Positions 40,079 to 50,522 of a stretch of DNA of 64,000 bases are shown piece after piece; the first letter of the stretch is position 1; each line of letters begins with the position of its first letter. The notes below the pieces were generated by a model. It worked only from the letters and a program-made list of their open reading frames with translations. It did not search any database and was not told the origin of the DNA. The stretch is from Ignavibacteriota bacterium (GTDB lineage Bacteria > Bacteroidota > Ignavibacteria > UBA10030 > BY39), in contig QOQV01000001.1 of NCBI GenBank assembly GCA_003327435.1, positions 1 to 64,000 of the forward strand, given 5' to 3'. The translations under genes and the position numbers were made by a program.

Positions 40079-40800
40079 TCTAAATCTCCTCCGATAGGTC
40101 TCATAATTATTTCCTCAACCATCGCATCTTTTGGTGCTAATCTGTAGAGAGATACTATAATTTCTGCAACTGATTCAGGACTCATCATTCTTGTTCGAAA
40201 TCGTTCTAATTTATCTCCCCAAATTGGAGTTGCTGTAGCTCCGGGAAAAACAGATAACACTTTTATGTTATGACCTCTGATTTCTTCTCGAAGGACATTC
40301 GTCAACCCTTTCAAACCCATTTTAGAAGCTGTATAAGCTGCTGAGTTTTTAAAAATTTTTATTGCAGTAACTGATAGAATATTAATTATCCATCCATCAT
40401 TATTCTGAATCATTTTTGGTAAAACATTTTTTATCAGTACAAATGGTGCTACTAAATTAATGTCTAAAATAGTTTTAAAATCTTTAGTACTAGTTTCCTG
40501 AAAATTTTTGAAAGATGTGATTCCAGCATTATTTACCAATACATCTACAGGTCCAAATTTATGCTCAATCTTTCGATATACCAGATTTATTTTCTTAATA
40601 TCAGAGAGATTTAATGGTTCTATATATGCTTCACCACCAAGTTTGTTAATAATTTTTTTTGTCTTTTTTAGCTTAGTAACTGAACGTGCCGAAAGGATCA
40701 CATTACATCCAATAATCGAAAATTGAATTGCTAATTGTTGACCTATCCCACTATCAGCTCCAGTAATCCAGACTACAGCTTGAGATGGCTTTTTTTTCAT
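40075..40800 (-). CDS. SDR family oxidoreductase
   Basis: VWITGADSGIGQQLA, NNAGITSF, YTASKMGLKG (YxxxK). Confidence 0.93.
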   Translation of the reverse strand: MKKKPSQAVVWITGADSGIGQQLAIQFSIIGCNVILSARSVTKLKKTKKIINKLGGEAYIEPLNLSDIKKINLVYRKIEHKFGPVDVLVNNAGITSFKNFQETSTKDFKTILDINLVAPFVLIKNVLPKMIQNNDGWIINILSVTAIKIFKNSAAYTASKMGLKGLTNVLREEIRGHNIKVLSVFPGATATPIWGDKLERFRTRMMSPESVAEIIVSLYRLAPKDAMVEEIIMRPIGGDLE

Positions 40801-40801
40801 A

Positions 40802-41383
40802 TTACAATAATTTTGTTGAAATTATCTTTAAAAACTCATTTCTTGTTTTTTCGTCTTCTCGGAATGAGCCCAACATAGCACTTGTAGTAGCTACGGAATT
40901 TTGCTTTTCAACTCCACGCATCATCATACACAGATGTCGAGCTTCGATTACGACTCCAACGCCATCTGGTTCCAATATTTCAAAAAGTGAATCTGCTATT
41001 TCCTGAGTCATTCTTTCCTGAACTTGAAGTCGACGGCTAAAAACTTCAACTAAACGAGGGATTTTACTTAACCCGATAATTTTGCCGTCAGGTATATATG
41101 CCACATGTGCTTTACCATAGAATGGCAGCAGATGATGTTCGCACATACTAAAGAAATCAATATCTTTTACAACCACCATTTCATTATATTTTTCTTTAAA
41201 AACAGCACTAGATAAAATTTCTTTAGCATCAATATGGTGACCGCTCATGAACAATTCCCATGCTTTTGCAACTCTTGAAGGGGTTTTTAGTAATCCCTCT
41301 CTGTTTATATCCTCACCAAGAATTTCAAGCATTTTTCTGACATTTTCCTCAAGTGCATTTTTGTCGATTTTTTTAATTGCCAT
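40802..41383 (-). CDS. folE: GTP cyclohydrolase I
   Basis: [74 protein letters not shown]. Confidence 0.97.
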   Translation of the reverse strand: MAIKKIDKNALEENVRKMLEILGEDINREGLLKTPSRVAKAWELFMSGHHIDAKEILSSAVFKEKYNEMVVVKDIDFFSMCEHHLLPFYGKAHVAYIPDGKIIGLSKIPRLVEVFSRRLQVQERMTQEIADSLFEILEPDGVGVVIEARHLCMMMRGVEKQNSVATTSAMLGSFREDEKTRNEFLKIISTKLL

Positions 41384-41388
41384 ATATT

Positions 41389-41793
41389 TTATCCCTTAAA
41401 TTCAGTCATATTTTTTTCAGTTTCGGAAATTTTAATCGAATAAAGCTTGCCTTGAGTAATTTTAGGCTCTAATATTTTCCAGAAAACTATTGCTAAATTT
41501 TCCGTTGTTGGGATTATACCTTTCAGGAAATCCACATCTACATTCAAATTTTTATGGTCGACCTTATCAATAATCTCTCTTTTAATAATATCAGATAATT
41601 TTTTCAAGTCCATAATCATACCGGTTTCTGGGTCTGGTTCACCGACAATAGTTACAATGAGTTCGTAATTATGACCATGACCAGCTGGATTCGAACATTT
41701 ACCAAAGACCTCCATATTTTTCTGGTCATCGTATTTTTCATTAAACAAACGGTGGGATGCGCAAAAATATTCTTTACGACTTAAGTATATCAT
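41389..41793 (-). CDS. 6-pyruvoyl-tetrahydropterin synthase family protein (PTPS-II type)
   Basis: [56 protein letters not shown]-x5-HGH spacing as in eukaryotic-type PTPS. Confidence 0.9.
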   Translation of the reverse strand: MIYLSRKEYFCASHRLFNEKYDDQKNMEVFGKCSNPAGHGHNYELIVTIVGEPDPETGMIMDLKKLSDIIKREIIDKVDHKNLNVDVDFLKGIIPTTENLAIVFWKILEPKITQGKLYSIKISETEKNMTEFKG

Positions 41794-41811
41794 GCTTTAT
41801 CCTGTCCTAGT

Positions 41812-42273
41812 TTATAAATAATTCAACACTTCTTCAGTGTGCCCGTTCACTTTTACCTTTCTGAATATAGCAAGTATTTTACCTTTTTCATCGATGATAA
41901 AAGTTGATCTCTCGATTCCCATAAACTTTTTACCAAGAAATGATTTCTGTTTCCACACTCCATAGAGTTTAGAAACTTCTTTTGTCTCATCACTAAGAAG
42001 GTCAAATGGTAATTTAAATTTTTCTCTGAACTTTCTATGACTATCAACTGAATCAGCACTTATTCCTAACACAATTGCACCTTTAGCCATTATACTTTCA
42101 TAATTGTCTCTAAATGAACATGCTTCCTTTGTGCATCCAGGTGTCATATCCTTCGGGTAAAAGTATAATACAACTTTCTTACCCCTAAAATTTTTAAGGG
42201 ATATCTTTTTTCCATCCTGTGAATTAAGATTAAAATCGGGAGCGAGGTCTCCGACCTTTAATTCTTTTTCCAT
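41812..42273 (-). CDS. bcp: Thioredoxin-dependent peroxiredoxin (Bcp/PrxQ)
   Basis: VLYFYPKDMTPGCTKEACSFRD. Confidence 0.94.
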   Translation of the reverse strand: MEKELKVGDLAPDFNLNSQDGKKISLKNFRGKKVVLYFYPKDMTPGCTKEACSFRDNYESIMAKGAIVLGISADSVDSHRKFREKFKLPFDLLSDETKEVSKLYGVWKQKSFLGKKFMGIERSTFIIDEKGKILAIFRKVKVNGHTEEVLNYL

Positions 42274-42287
42274 ATGTTTTATCCTTC

Positions 42288-42758
42288 TTAAATTTCAGAA
42301 ATGACTTTTCTAATCTCATCATATGGAGGTTCTTTGCCAGGATCTTCAGATATCCAGATATATTTTACTATTTGATTTTGATCTAATACAAATACTGCAC
42401 GTTTTGAAGCTGTGTAACCTTTTAGTCCGGCAAAGTCCTCATGTAAGCCACAGTAAGTTTTGGCAACATCCCTTGTATAATCGCTTAAGATTGGGAAAGT
42501 CAATTGATTCTGAATTGCAAATGCTTTGTTCGCAAATGGTGAATCCACACTTATCGCAACTACCTGGGCATTTAAGGAATTGAATTCAGACATCATATCT
42601 CGCATTGTACACAATTCCTTTGTACAAACGCCAGTAAATGCTCCCGGAAAAAAAGCGAGAACTAATTTCTTTCCAATAAAGTCATTTAAGGACACTTCTT
42701 GTCGCTCAGTATTAAATAGTTTAAAATTTATAGCTTTATTATTTAGTTGTATATTCAT
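42288..42758 (-). CDS. Peroxiredoxin (AhpC/TSA family)
   Basis: VLAFFPGAFTGVCTKELCTMRD. Confidence 0.93.
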   Translation of the reverse strand: MNIQLNNKAINFKLFNTERQEVSLNDFIGKKLVLAFFPGAFTGVCTKELCTMRDMMSEFNSLNAQVVAISVDSPFANKAFAIQNQLTFPILSDYTRDVAKTYCGLHEDFAGLKGYTASKRAVFVLDQNQIVKYIWISEDPGKEPPYDEIRKVISEI

Positions 42759-42820
42759 TCTACTTTTCCTTTCTTGTTTTTTTAAGAAATTTAGAAAAAA
42801 AATCCAATAGAAACAAATGA

Positions 42821-44518
42821 TTAAAAATCAATTCTTAGTGTCATTCCAAAATCGTGATAAAAAGTTTTATTGCTTAGATCTTTAAATTTAGATTCAAATC
42901 TTTTATATCTAAAATCTAAATAGAATTCATTAATAAATTCATATGTTGTAAAGAATTGAATAATTTGAGTATGACATATTTTCCCATCAAGAAATTTTGT
43001 AGGAATTTGATCAATATTCATTCTCAAAGGTATTCGAAAATCACCGCCAACATTTCTGATTAAAATTCCATTGGAATCATACTCATTTTCACCCGATCTC
43101 TGTAATTCATATGAAGCAGATATTGTTAAACGATTAGTTATGTATGAATTTATTTTAAAATACCAGCTCAGTGCATTCGGACCAATTTGAGTGCCTAATA
43201 GAACATCATCATTTGCAAAACTGTTTTCAAGTGATCTGTTGTGTGAGAACATATATGGATCAACCTGTGTATATTCGAACATAAAATCTAAATTTTTAAA
43301 AAATAGTGGATCTACTGCAAACAAACCAATCTGAAATGCATATTTATTATCCCATCTGTTTTTACCCAACATTGGAATTTCAATGTCATCGAAAAACATA
43401 TCGGCGTGTAATTCAAGATTCTTAAATGGTTGAATTTTTATATCGAATCCTAAAAAACCATTATCTCTTTCGCCTCTTGCTCTCTGAACAGATTCAAAAA
43501 AAGAGATAGGATTTAAATATCCAAGATCAACTGAGCGATTACTATATATTTCAAATTCCTGAATTCCAAATTGTAGATATTTAGTAAAGGCAATATCAAG
43601 TCGATGTGCTGCGACGAATTTGTCTACCGCAACAGGTTCATAGTTATTATATTCAGGAATGTAACTATAACTTTTTCTACCATTCAGCCAACCATGCAAA
43701 AATGTGTACTTTAGAAATTTATATTCAAAATCGGTGCGTATTGCGTCAAATATTCGAGCATAATCAGAAATTAATAACTTATCACCATAGCTTCTGCCCC
43801 AGAGAATTCTTTCTCTACCAATTTGTAATGAAATAGGTCCGGTTTGATATTTTGCATATCCCTCAAGGAAATCAAAATTTTTTGTTTCTAATGTCGAAAG
43901 AGCAAAACTTTGTTTGATCCTTTTATCCATTTTCAGGACATCACGGCTACCCCAAAACTGAGCGTTCGTCAATAGAAGGTAATATCCAACTTTATTATAT
44001 ATGCTACCTCTAAATCTAAAACCACCTTCAATAAATGAGGCATTATCAGTCAACTGGCTCCCTGTAAATCTTCTGAAGTCAAAATTTAAAAGTCCATCAA
44101 AAAAAAGATTTATATTGTTGTCTCTAAAAACATATAGATGCTTTTCCCTATCCTGAAAAGTTCCTCTTACCAATCCAGAAACTACATCATAATTCCTCCC
44201 AAATAAATTGAAAGAATTTTGAGTAGTTGATTTTAAATCATATTCAAATTCTATTAAAAGATCATCGAGAATTTTACTTTCAACTTTTGTTAGTTCGTTT
44301 CTATTTTCAGAAATAACACTGATAAAGTTTGCAATTTGCTTTCTTGAGAGTGGTAACACACCATCATAATAATTTTCAATGATTCCTTTTAACTCCATTC
44401 TTTTCAGAAATGAATAAACACTATGAGTTGCTGGGACATTTTCAATTTGTGCAAATAATATTTGTATGGTTATTAAATTCGAAATTAAGACAAATGAAAA
44501 TTTTTTTATTATTTTCAT
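42821..44518 (-). CDS. Wzi-like capsule assembly outer membrane protein
   Basis: Start placed at MKIIKKFSF (signal peptide); RERILWGRSYGDKLLISD, DLGYLNPISFFESVQ, beta-barrel ending in DF. Confidence 0.75.
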   Translation of the reverse strand: MKIIKKFSFVLISNLITIQILFAQIENVPATHSVYSFLKRMELKGIIENYYDGVLPLSRKQIANFISVISENRNELTKVESKILDDLLIEFEYDLKSTTQNSFNLFGRNYDVVSGLVRGTFQDREKHLYVFRDNNINLFFDGLLNFDFRRFTGSQLTDNASFIEGGFRFRGSIYNKVGYYLLLTNAQFWGSRDVLKMDKRIKQSFALSTLETKNFDFLEGYAKYQTGPISLQIGRERILWGRSYGDKLLISDYARIFDAIRTDFEYKFLKYTFLHGWLNGRKSYSYIPEYNNYEPVAVDKFVAAHRLDIAFTKYLQFGIQEFEIYSNRSVDLGYLNPISFFESVQRARGERDNGFLGFDIKIQPFKNLELHADMFFDDIEIPMLGKNRWDNKYAFQIGLFAVDPLFFKNLDFMFEYTQVDPYMFSHNRSLENSFANDDVLLGTQIGPNALSWYFKINSYITNRLTISASYELQRSGENEYDSNGILIRNVGGDFRIPLRMNIDQIPTKFLDGKICHTQIIQFFTTYEFINEFYLDFRYKRFESKFKDLSNKTFYHDFGMTLRIDF

Positions 44519-44525
44519 ATTTCCC

Positions 44526-45407
44526 TCAAAAATATATACCAAACCAAACTATTTTAGGTGATATTTGTACTGCTGGTGTAGGAAATTTGATATAATTTAA
44601 ACCTTCACTTAAATTTATCAAGAAATCAGAATTTTGGGGAATAATTTTTTTAAAATCCAGATCAAGACCAATTAACCATACACCATATTGATTTGAAATA
44701 TTATCAATATTCCTGACACTATATCCAACGGCAAAATTTAGGAAGCTCAGAAATTCTAATTCTTTGGGATATAGTTTGCTTATTTTTAAGCCTAACCAGA
44801 AAGTCTGCCCTTCATAATCATCTATTATTGTATGTTTTTGTCCTGGAATACCACCTGGTTTTCCAAGTTTACGGGGCGAGTAACTTGCTTTTATCTCAAA
44901 GTATTGTAATATCGGTAGATGATATTGAGCGAGAGGATAAAAACCTCCAATAACATCACAGGCAGCATCTACTCTATCAAATCCCCATTGTGAAAAACCA
45001 TCCTGAAATTCCACAAGCAATTGGAATATACTGCCTCCCACAGCTCCAATCCAGAGCGAATTATTTCGTTTAATACCGGACCATTCATAGGAACGAGAGA
45101 TTATAAATGATGTGAAAGCAGCACCCCAGGCATGACCAACTTTGTCAACAGATTTTCCATATACTAGATCCTCTTGAAAATGAAATGGCCTTCTCCAATC
45201 TTTCCACCAGGAATTGTATTGATATATTTGAATAGCTGTTGCGGTCAATATTATGCTTCCAGTTACAATAGAAAATTTATTGTAATCTATTTGTGGTTCG
45301 TTATGATTGATATTTTGATTTTCGAGATTTGTAAAATTATTTTGTGATAAAAGGTTTTGAAATATTAAAAAAATAAATATACTATTTAAAAATACTGCCC
45401 TGTGCAC
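44526..45407 (-). CDS. DUF2279-like (YfiM-type) envelope protein
   Basis: FHFQEDLVYGKSVDKVGHAWGAAFTSFIISRSYEWSG...VEFQDGFSQWGFDRVDAACDVIGG. Confidence 0.7.
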   Translation of the reverse strand: MHRAVFLNSIFIFLIFQNLLSQNNFTNLENQNINHNEPQIDYNKFSIVTGSIILTATAIQIYQYNSWWKDWRRPFHFQEDLVYGKSVDKVGHAWGAAFTSFIISRSYEWSGIKRNNSLWIGAVGGSIFQLLVEFQDGFSQWGFDRVDAACDVIGGFYPLAQYHLPILQYFEIKASYSPRKLGKPGGIPGQKHTIIDDYEGQTFWLGLKISKLYPKELEFLSFLNFAVGYSVRNIDNISNQYGVWLIGLDLDFKKIIPQNSDFLINLSEGLNYIKFPTPAVQISPKIVWFGIYF

Positions 45408-46357
45408 TAGTTAATATTTAGTTTCTTTTTAAAATATTCCATTGTCTTTACTAAACCATCGTATCTTGATACTTTAGGATTCCAGTTTAGTAACAATTTC
45501 GCCTTTGTAATATCTGGTTGACGAATTTTTGGATCATCTTCTGGAAGCTCTTTATATACGATTTTACTTTTGCTGTTAGTCAGCTGAATTATCTCTTTTG
45601 CAAGTTCTTCAATTGTAATTTCTTCCGGGTTACCGATATTTACTGGCTCATTAATATTTGAATGTAGTAATTTAATAATACCATCAATCAAATCATCCAC
45701 GTAGCAAACACTTCTGGTCTGTTTACCATCTCCGAAAACTGTTACATCTTCATTTTTTAGAGCTTGCGTCATAAATGCAGGTATTGCTCTTCCGTCGTTC
45801 AGTCGCATTCGTGGTCCGAATGTGTTAAATATTCTCACAATTCTGGTATCAAGGCCATGATATCTGTGATATGCCATTGTTAGGGCTTCTGCAAATCGTT
45901 TGGCTTCATCATAAACACCTCTAACTCCAATTGGGTTTACATTACCCCAATATGCTTCATCCTGGGGATGAACGAGAGGATCACCATACACTTCGGAAGT
46001 AGATGCTAATAGAAATCTTGCATTCTTTGCTTTAGCAAGCCCGAGAGTTTTATGAGTTCCGAGTGAACCGACTTTCAATGTTTGAATAGGATATTTAATA
46101 TAGTCGAGAGGACTTGCAGGAGAAGCGAAATGTAAAATATTATGAACAGGTCCAGAAATAAATATATATTCAGTAACATCATACTTATAAAACTTGAAAT
46201 TTTCATTCCCCAGCAAGTGTGCAATATTATCAATATTGCCTGTAATTAAGTTATCCAGGCAAATGACGAAATGTCCTTCTTCTATGAGTCGATCACAGAG
46301 GTGAGAACCTAAGAATCCGGCACCACCCGTTACAACACTCACAATCTTACTTGTCAT
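45407..46357 (-). CDS. NAD-dependent epimerase, UDP-glucuronate decarboxylase-like
   Basis: [69 protein letters not shown]. Confidence 0.92.
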   Translation of the reverse strand: MTSKIVSVVTGGAGFLGSHLCDRLIEEGHFVICLDNLITGNIDNIAHLLGNENFKFYKYDVTEYIFISGPVHNILHFASPASPLDYIKYPIQTLKVGSLGTHKTLGLAKAKNARFLLASTSEVYGDPLVHPQDEAYWGNVNPIGVRGVYDEAKRFAEALTMAYHRYHGLDTRIVRIFNTFGPRMRLNDGRAIPAFMTQALKNEDVTVFGDGKQTRSVCYVDDLIDGIIKLLHSNINEPVNIGNPEEITIEELAKEIIQLTNSKSKIVYKELPEDDPKIRQPDITKAKLLLNWNPKVSRYDGLVKTMEYFKKKLNIN

Positions 46358-47663
46358 TTACAACCTTTCTACCAATTGGATAATATGTAATACCTGTTTC
46401 TTTCATCATTTCCGGTTCGTAGATATTTCTGCCATCAAATATTACACAATTTTTCATAAGTTTTTTTATTCTATCGAAATCTGGTCTTCTGAATTCACCC
46501 CATTCTGTTACTATAGCAAGTGCATGAGCACCTTTCAATGCATCATAATTGTTTTTAAAATATTTTATTTTTTTACCGAATATTTTTTTTGCTTCATTAA
46601 TTGCCACAGGGTCGTGTGCTTGAATTTTTGCCCCATTTTTCAAGAGCTCATTAATTATTGTAATAGATGGTGCTTCTCTCATATCATCAGTATTTGGTTT
46701 AAATGAAAGTCCCCAGATTGCAATCGTTTTACCTTTTAATTTATTATGAAAGTATTTTAGAATTTTTTTTACCAACAATTTCTTTTGTTCGGCATTTACA
46801 TTTTGGACAGCTTTCAGAATTTGAAAATCATAGCCATAATCTGAAGAGGTTTTAACAAGAGCTGCTATATCCTTTGGAAAACAAGAACCACCAAATCCAA
46901 CTCCGGGAAATAGGAATTGTGGGCCAATTCTTTCATCACTTCCGACACCCAATCGTACATATTTCACATCTGCACCAACTCGTTCGCATATGTTTGCAAT
47001 TTCATTCATAAAAGTTACTTTAGTAGCCAGCAAAGCATTTGCAGCATATTTAGTTAGTTCTGCACTTAACTCGTCCATAAATAGTATAGGTTTTCCTGTT
47101 CTTACAAAAGGTGCATATAGATCACCCATAATTTTTCTGGCTTTTTCACTTGTTGTTCCAATTACGACACGATCCGGTTTTAAAAAATCATTAATTGCCG
47201 CACCTTCTTTTAAAAACTCTGGGTTGGATACAACATCAAATTCGTATTTTGTATGTTTTTTGATTATATCCCTAACTTTAAATGCTGTACCTACTGGAAC
47301 AGTGCTTTTATTTACGATTATTTTGTATCCGTTAATATATTTACCTATTTGCTCGGCAACAGATAAAACATGTTTCAAGTCCGCTGAACCATCCTCAGAT
47401 TGAGGAGTTGGTAAAGCCAAAAATATTATTTCCGAATGCTTTACAGCTTTTTCAAGATCATTAGTAAATTTTAACCTTTTCTCTTTAATATTTTTCTTCA
47501 GGAGTTCTTCAAGACCTGGTTCATATATTGGAGTTTGACCTTTGCGTAGAACCCGAATCTTATTTATATCATTATCCACGCAAATTACATCGTTGCCACT
47601 TTCGGCAAAGCAGGTACCAGCCACTAATCCAACATATCCGCTTCCAATAACGCTTATTTTCAT
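46347..47663 (-). CDS. ugd: UDP-glucose 6-dehydrogenase
   Basis: [60 protein letters not shown]. Confidence 0.96.
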   Translation of the reverse strand: MKISVIGSGYVGLVAGTCFAESGNDVICVDNDINKIRVLRKGQTPIYEPGLEELLKKNIKEKRLKFTNDLEKAVKHSEIIFLALPTPQSEDGSADLKHVLSVAEQIGKYINGYKIIVNKSTVPVGTAFKVRDIIKKHTKYEFDVVSNPEFLKEGAAINDFLKPDRVVIGTTSEKARKIMGDLYAPFVRTGKPILFMDELSAELTKYAANALLATKVTFMNEIANICERVGADVKYVRLGVGSDERIGPQFLFPGVGFGGSCFPKDIAALVKTSSDYGYDFQILKAVQNVNAEQKKLLVKKILKYFHNKLKGKTIAIWGLSFKPNTDDMREAPSITIINELLKNGAKIQAHDPVAINEAKKIFGKKIKYFKNNYDALKGAHALAIVTEWGEFRRPDFDRIKKLMKNCVIFDGRNIYEPEMMKETGITYYPIGRKVVNDK

Positions 47664-47719
47664 ATGTTTTCCTTATTTTGTTAAATTTCGTTTAAGTATA
47701 TAAAATATTTTACACTTTT

Positions 47720-48286
47720 TCAAGAAATTTCAATGTCATTAATAAATACATATAATTTTTTTGGTCCGTGAACCCCTGTTACCAAAACCTTTTCTATATC
47801 CGCAGTTCGGCTCGGACCAGTTATCACAGTTACCCAGTTTTCGATGCTTAGAAAATCTACTGCATCTTCTAATCTTTCGATAATCTGTTCTGATGTTGAT
47901 ATCACAATATGAGATTCCGGTAGTAAGGACAATAAACGAGGTTCATCAGTGGAACTTTTCAAAATAACACTACCTGTTTCTGCAACAAGAAAATCAGCAC
48001 AACTGATTCCGAGATCAATATTTTTTAGATTGTCTTTAAGTATCGAATTCGTTTTATTTAATTCTTCAACTGATTCGATAGTTACAGATGAATCTTTTTT
48101 CAATTCATCAAATATGGATTTTGCAATATCAGTTTTTGTACTTATTGCTATATTTTTGATCTTTTCTTTTGCAATTATACTTTTTAATTCTTTTAGAGCT
48201 TCACTTAAATTTTTAAATACAAAGCAATCTCCGTTTACTTTTATTAATTCACTCTTGAATTTCTCAATCAAAATTTTTTTAGACAT
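47720..48286 (-). CDS. lutC: LUD domain protein, LutC-like
   Basis: LGISCADFLVAETGSVILKSSTDEPRLLSLLPESHIVIST, TGPSRTADIEKVLVTGVHGPKKLYVF. Confidence 0.88.
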   Translation of the reverse strand: MSKKILIEKFKSELIKVNGDCFVFKNLSEALKELKSIIAKEKIKNIAISTKTDIAKSIFDELKKDSSVTIESVEELNKTNSILKDNLKNIDLGISCADFLVAETGSVILKSSTDEPRLLSLLPESHIVISTSEQIIERLEDAVDFLSIENWVTVITGPSRTADIEKVLVTGVHGPKKLYVFINDIEIS

Positions 48287-49697
48287 TATTGATTCTTTCT
48301 TTTATCTTTACTTCTTTCTGCCACCAACTATGAAAAGAAATCTCAGCAGGTGCAGGAAAGTATTTATATTTTGACCAGAATGGAATTTTTAAACCTGATT
48401 CCTGAAATAATGGACTCAAAAAATTAAGAAATTTAGATAACAATGTAAATAGTTTGAAATTTTTCATTGAAAGTAGCCATAACTTAAAAATTACTCTTTC
48501 AATTAATGGTGAGTATTTATTTTCGATACTTAATTTTCTAATCCCAAGTAGTTGGTTATGGATATCAATTTTTACAGGACAAACCTGACTACAAGCTCCA
48601 CAAAGGGTTGAACCATATGCTAAATCTTTAGATTCATTTAATGTATTAATCCATGGAGTTAATATTGAACCAATTGGACCAGGATATACAGATCCATAAG
48701 CATGTCCACCAACTGATTGATATATCGGGCAATTATTCATACATGCTCCACATTTGATACAATATAATATGCTCCGAGATTTATCATTTTTCAACAATTT
48801 ACTTCTACCATTATCAAGGATAATTACCACAATCTTTTGGCTATTTTCAGAACCTATACTCTGCAATGGTTTTTTAATAAATGAAACATAGCTTGTAATC
48901 TTTTGACCAGTGGAACTAACCGGAAGGAGTTTCAAAAGCATTAAAGCATCACTTAAAGTTGGAACAATTTTTTCAATACTTGTGATAACAATATGTAATT
49001 TAGGCAATGTAATTGATAAGCGAGCATTTCCCTCATTTTCTACAATAATGATTGTACCTGTTTCAGCAACTAAAAAGTTTGCACCAGATATCCCTGCATC
49101 TGCATTAAGAAATTTTTGGCGTAATATTAAACGGGCAAATTCCGTTAATTTTTCGGGAGCATCAGTGTAATCGATATTGAATTTTTCACTAAATAACTCA
49201 CCTATTTCCTGCCTTGATTTATGTAAAGCTGGAGCAGTTATATGAGATGGCTTCTCATTTGCAAGTTGTATTATATATTCGCCGAGATCCGTTTCAGTAA
49301 CTTCAAATCCATTTCGTTCAAGATACTCATTTAATCCAATTTCTTCAGTTACCATAGATTTTGATTTTACAACTTTCTTAACTCCAAAACTGAAAAGCAG
49401 GGTTTTTACAATACTGCAAGCATCCGAAGAATTATTTGCATAAAAGAATTCTATACCATTTTCTCTAAATTTCTTAAGAAGTTGTTCAAAGTAAAACTCC
49501 CAATTTTGCATTGTTTTACTTCTTATAAAATTAGCTCTATCGCGAAGTTGCTCCCATTCTGGTATGTAATTGTTTATTGTTTCAATTCTTTTACTGATGC
49601 TATGAGATGTTGCTTTCTTAACAATATTTCTTAATTTTTTATCTGATAATTTTTCTCTAATCAGAGCTTTAAAATGTTTCGTGTTAGAATTAGGCAT
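48279..49697 (-). CDS. lutB: Lactate utilization iron-sulfur protein, LutB-like
   Basis: Two Fe-S clusters CIKCGACMNNCP and CGACSQVCPVKIDI; FLVAETGTIIIVENEGNARLSITLP. Confidence 0.9.
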   Translation of the reverse strand: MPNSNTKHFKALIREKLSDKKLRNIVKKATSHSISKRIETINNYIPEWEQLRDRANFIRSKTMQNWEFYFEQLLKKFRENGIEFFYANNSSDACSIVKTLLFSFGVKKVVKSKSMVTEEIGLNEYLERNGFEVTETDLGEYIIQLANEKPSHITAPALHKSRQEIGELFSEKFNIDYTDAPEKLTEFARLILRQKFLNADAGISGANFLVAETGTIIIVENEGNARLSITLPKLHIVITSIEKIVPTLSDALMLLKLLPVSSTGQKITSYVSFIKKPLQSIGSENSQKIVVIILDNGRSKLLKNDKSRSILYCIKCGACMNNCPIYQSVGGHAYGSVYPGPIGSILTPWINTLNESKDLAYGSTLCGACSQVCPVKIDIHNQLLGIRKLSIENKYSPLIERVIFKLWLLSMKNFKLFTLLSKFLNFLSPLFQESGLKIPFWSKYKYFPAPAEISFHSWWQKEVKIKERINNV

Positions 49698-50418
49698 TTT
49701 CTATCCCCATTGCAAGCAATTCAGCTAAATGTAAGGTTTTAATTCGACTATTCTTATTTTTCAAAATGCCCTGAATGTTCAATAAACAACTTACATCATT
49801 GGCGACAACATAATCAGCACCGCTCAGTTCGATGTTTCTTACTTTATCTTCTGTAATGATGGTGGATAATTCAGGGAATTTTACTGAAAATGTGCCACCA
49901 AATCCACAACATCTATCACTTTCATTAAGATCTATTAGTTCAATGCCTTTGATACTCCCAATGAGTTTTCTGGGCTCGTTTAAGATATTCAGTTCTCTTA
50001 ATAGATGGCAGGAGTCGTGATATGTGACTTTAGCTTTAAAATTTGCATTTAAATCCTCAACTTTTAAAACATTTACAAGAAAATCTGATAATTCAAAAAT
50101 CTTGATTTTCAAATCGTTATAAATTGATTTTGCTTCTGGATTAAGTTCAAGTTCTTGATAAAAATTTTTTACCATTGCCACACAGGAGCCGGATGGGGAA
50201 ACAATATAATCTGAGTTTGCAAATATTTTTAAGAATCTCTCGGCGCAGATTCTGGCTTCATAATGATAACCGGTATTAAATGCTGGTTGCCCGCAACAAG
50301 TTTGTTCAAATGGATAATCTACATTACATCCTAACTTTTTTAGTATTTTATAAGTACTAATTGCGACCTTAGGGGCAAATTGATCAACGATACAGGGTAT
50401 AAACAAATTGATTTTCAT
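49690..50418 (-). CDS. lutA: (Fe-S)-binding protein, LutA-like
   Basis: Start placed at MKINLFIPCIVDQF; two CCG domains (QTCCGQPAFNTGY, DRCCGFGGTFSVKFPELS). Confidence 0.9.
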   Translation of the reverse strand: MKINLFIPCIVDQFAPKVAISTYKILKKLGCNVDYPFEQTCCGQPAFNTGYHYEARICAERFLKIFANSDYIVSPSGSCVAMVKNFYQELELNPEAKSIYNDLKIKIFELSDFLVNVLKVEDLNANFKAKVTYHDSCHLLRELNILNEPRKLIGSIKGIELIDLNESDRCCGFGGTFSVKFPELSTIITEDKVRNIELSGADYVVANDVSCLLNIQGILKNKNSRIKTLHLAELLAMGIENA

Positions 50419-50464
50419 ATTAAAAATTTTTCTAAATATAGAAATATTGCGATAAAAACACAAA

Positions 50465-50498
50465 AAGCCGATTCCTTCCAGCAGGAAAGAATCGGCTT
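50465..50498 (-). terminator. Rho-independent terminator downstream of the subtilisin gene
   Basis: AAGCCGATTCCTTCC/GGAAAGAATCGGCTT 15-bp stem with one G-T pair, minus strand followed by TTTTTG. Confidence 0.87.
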
Positions 50499-50522
50499 AA
50501 ACTTAGGATCGCATTTCTAAAA

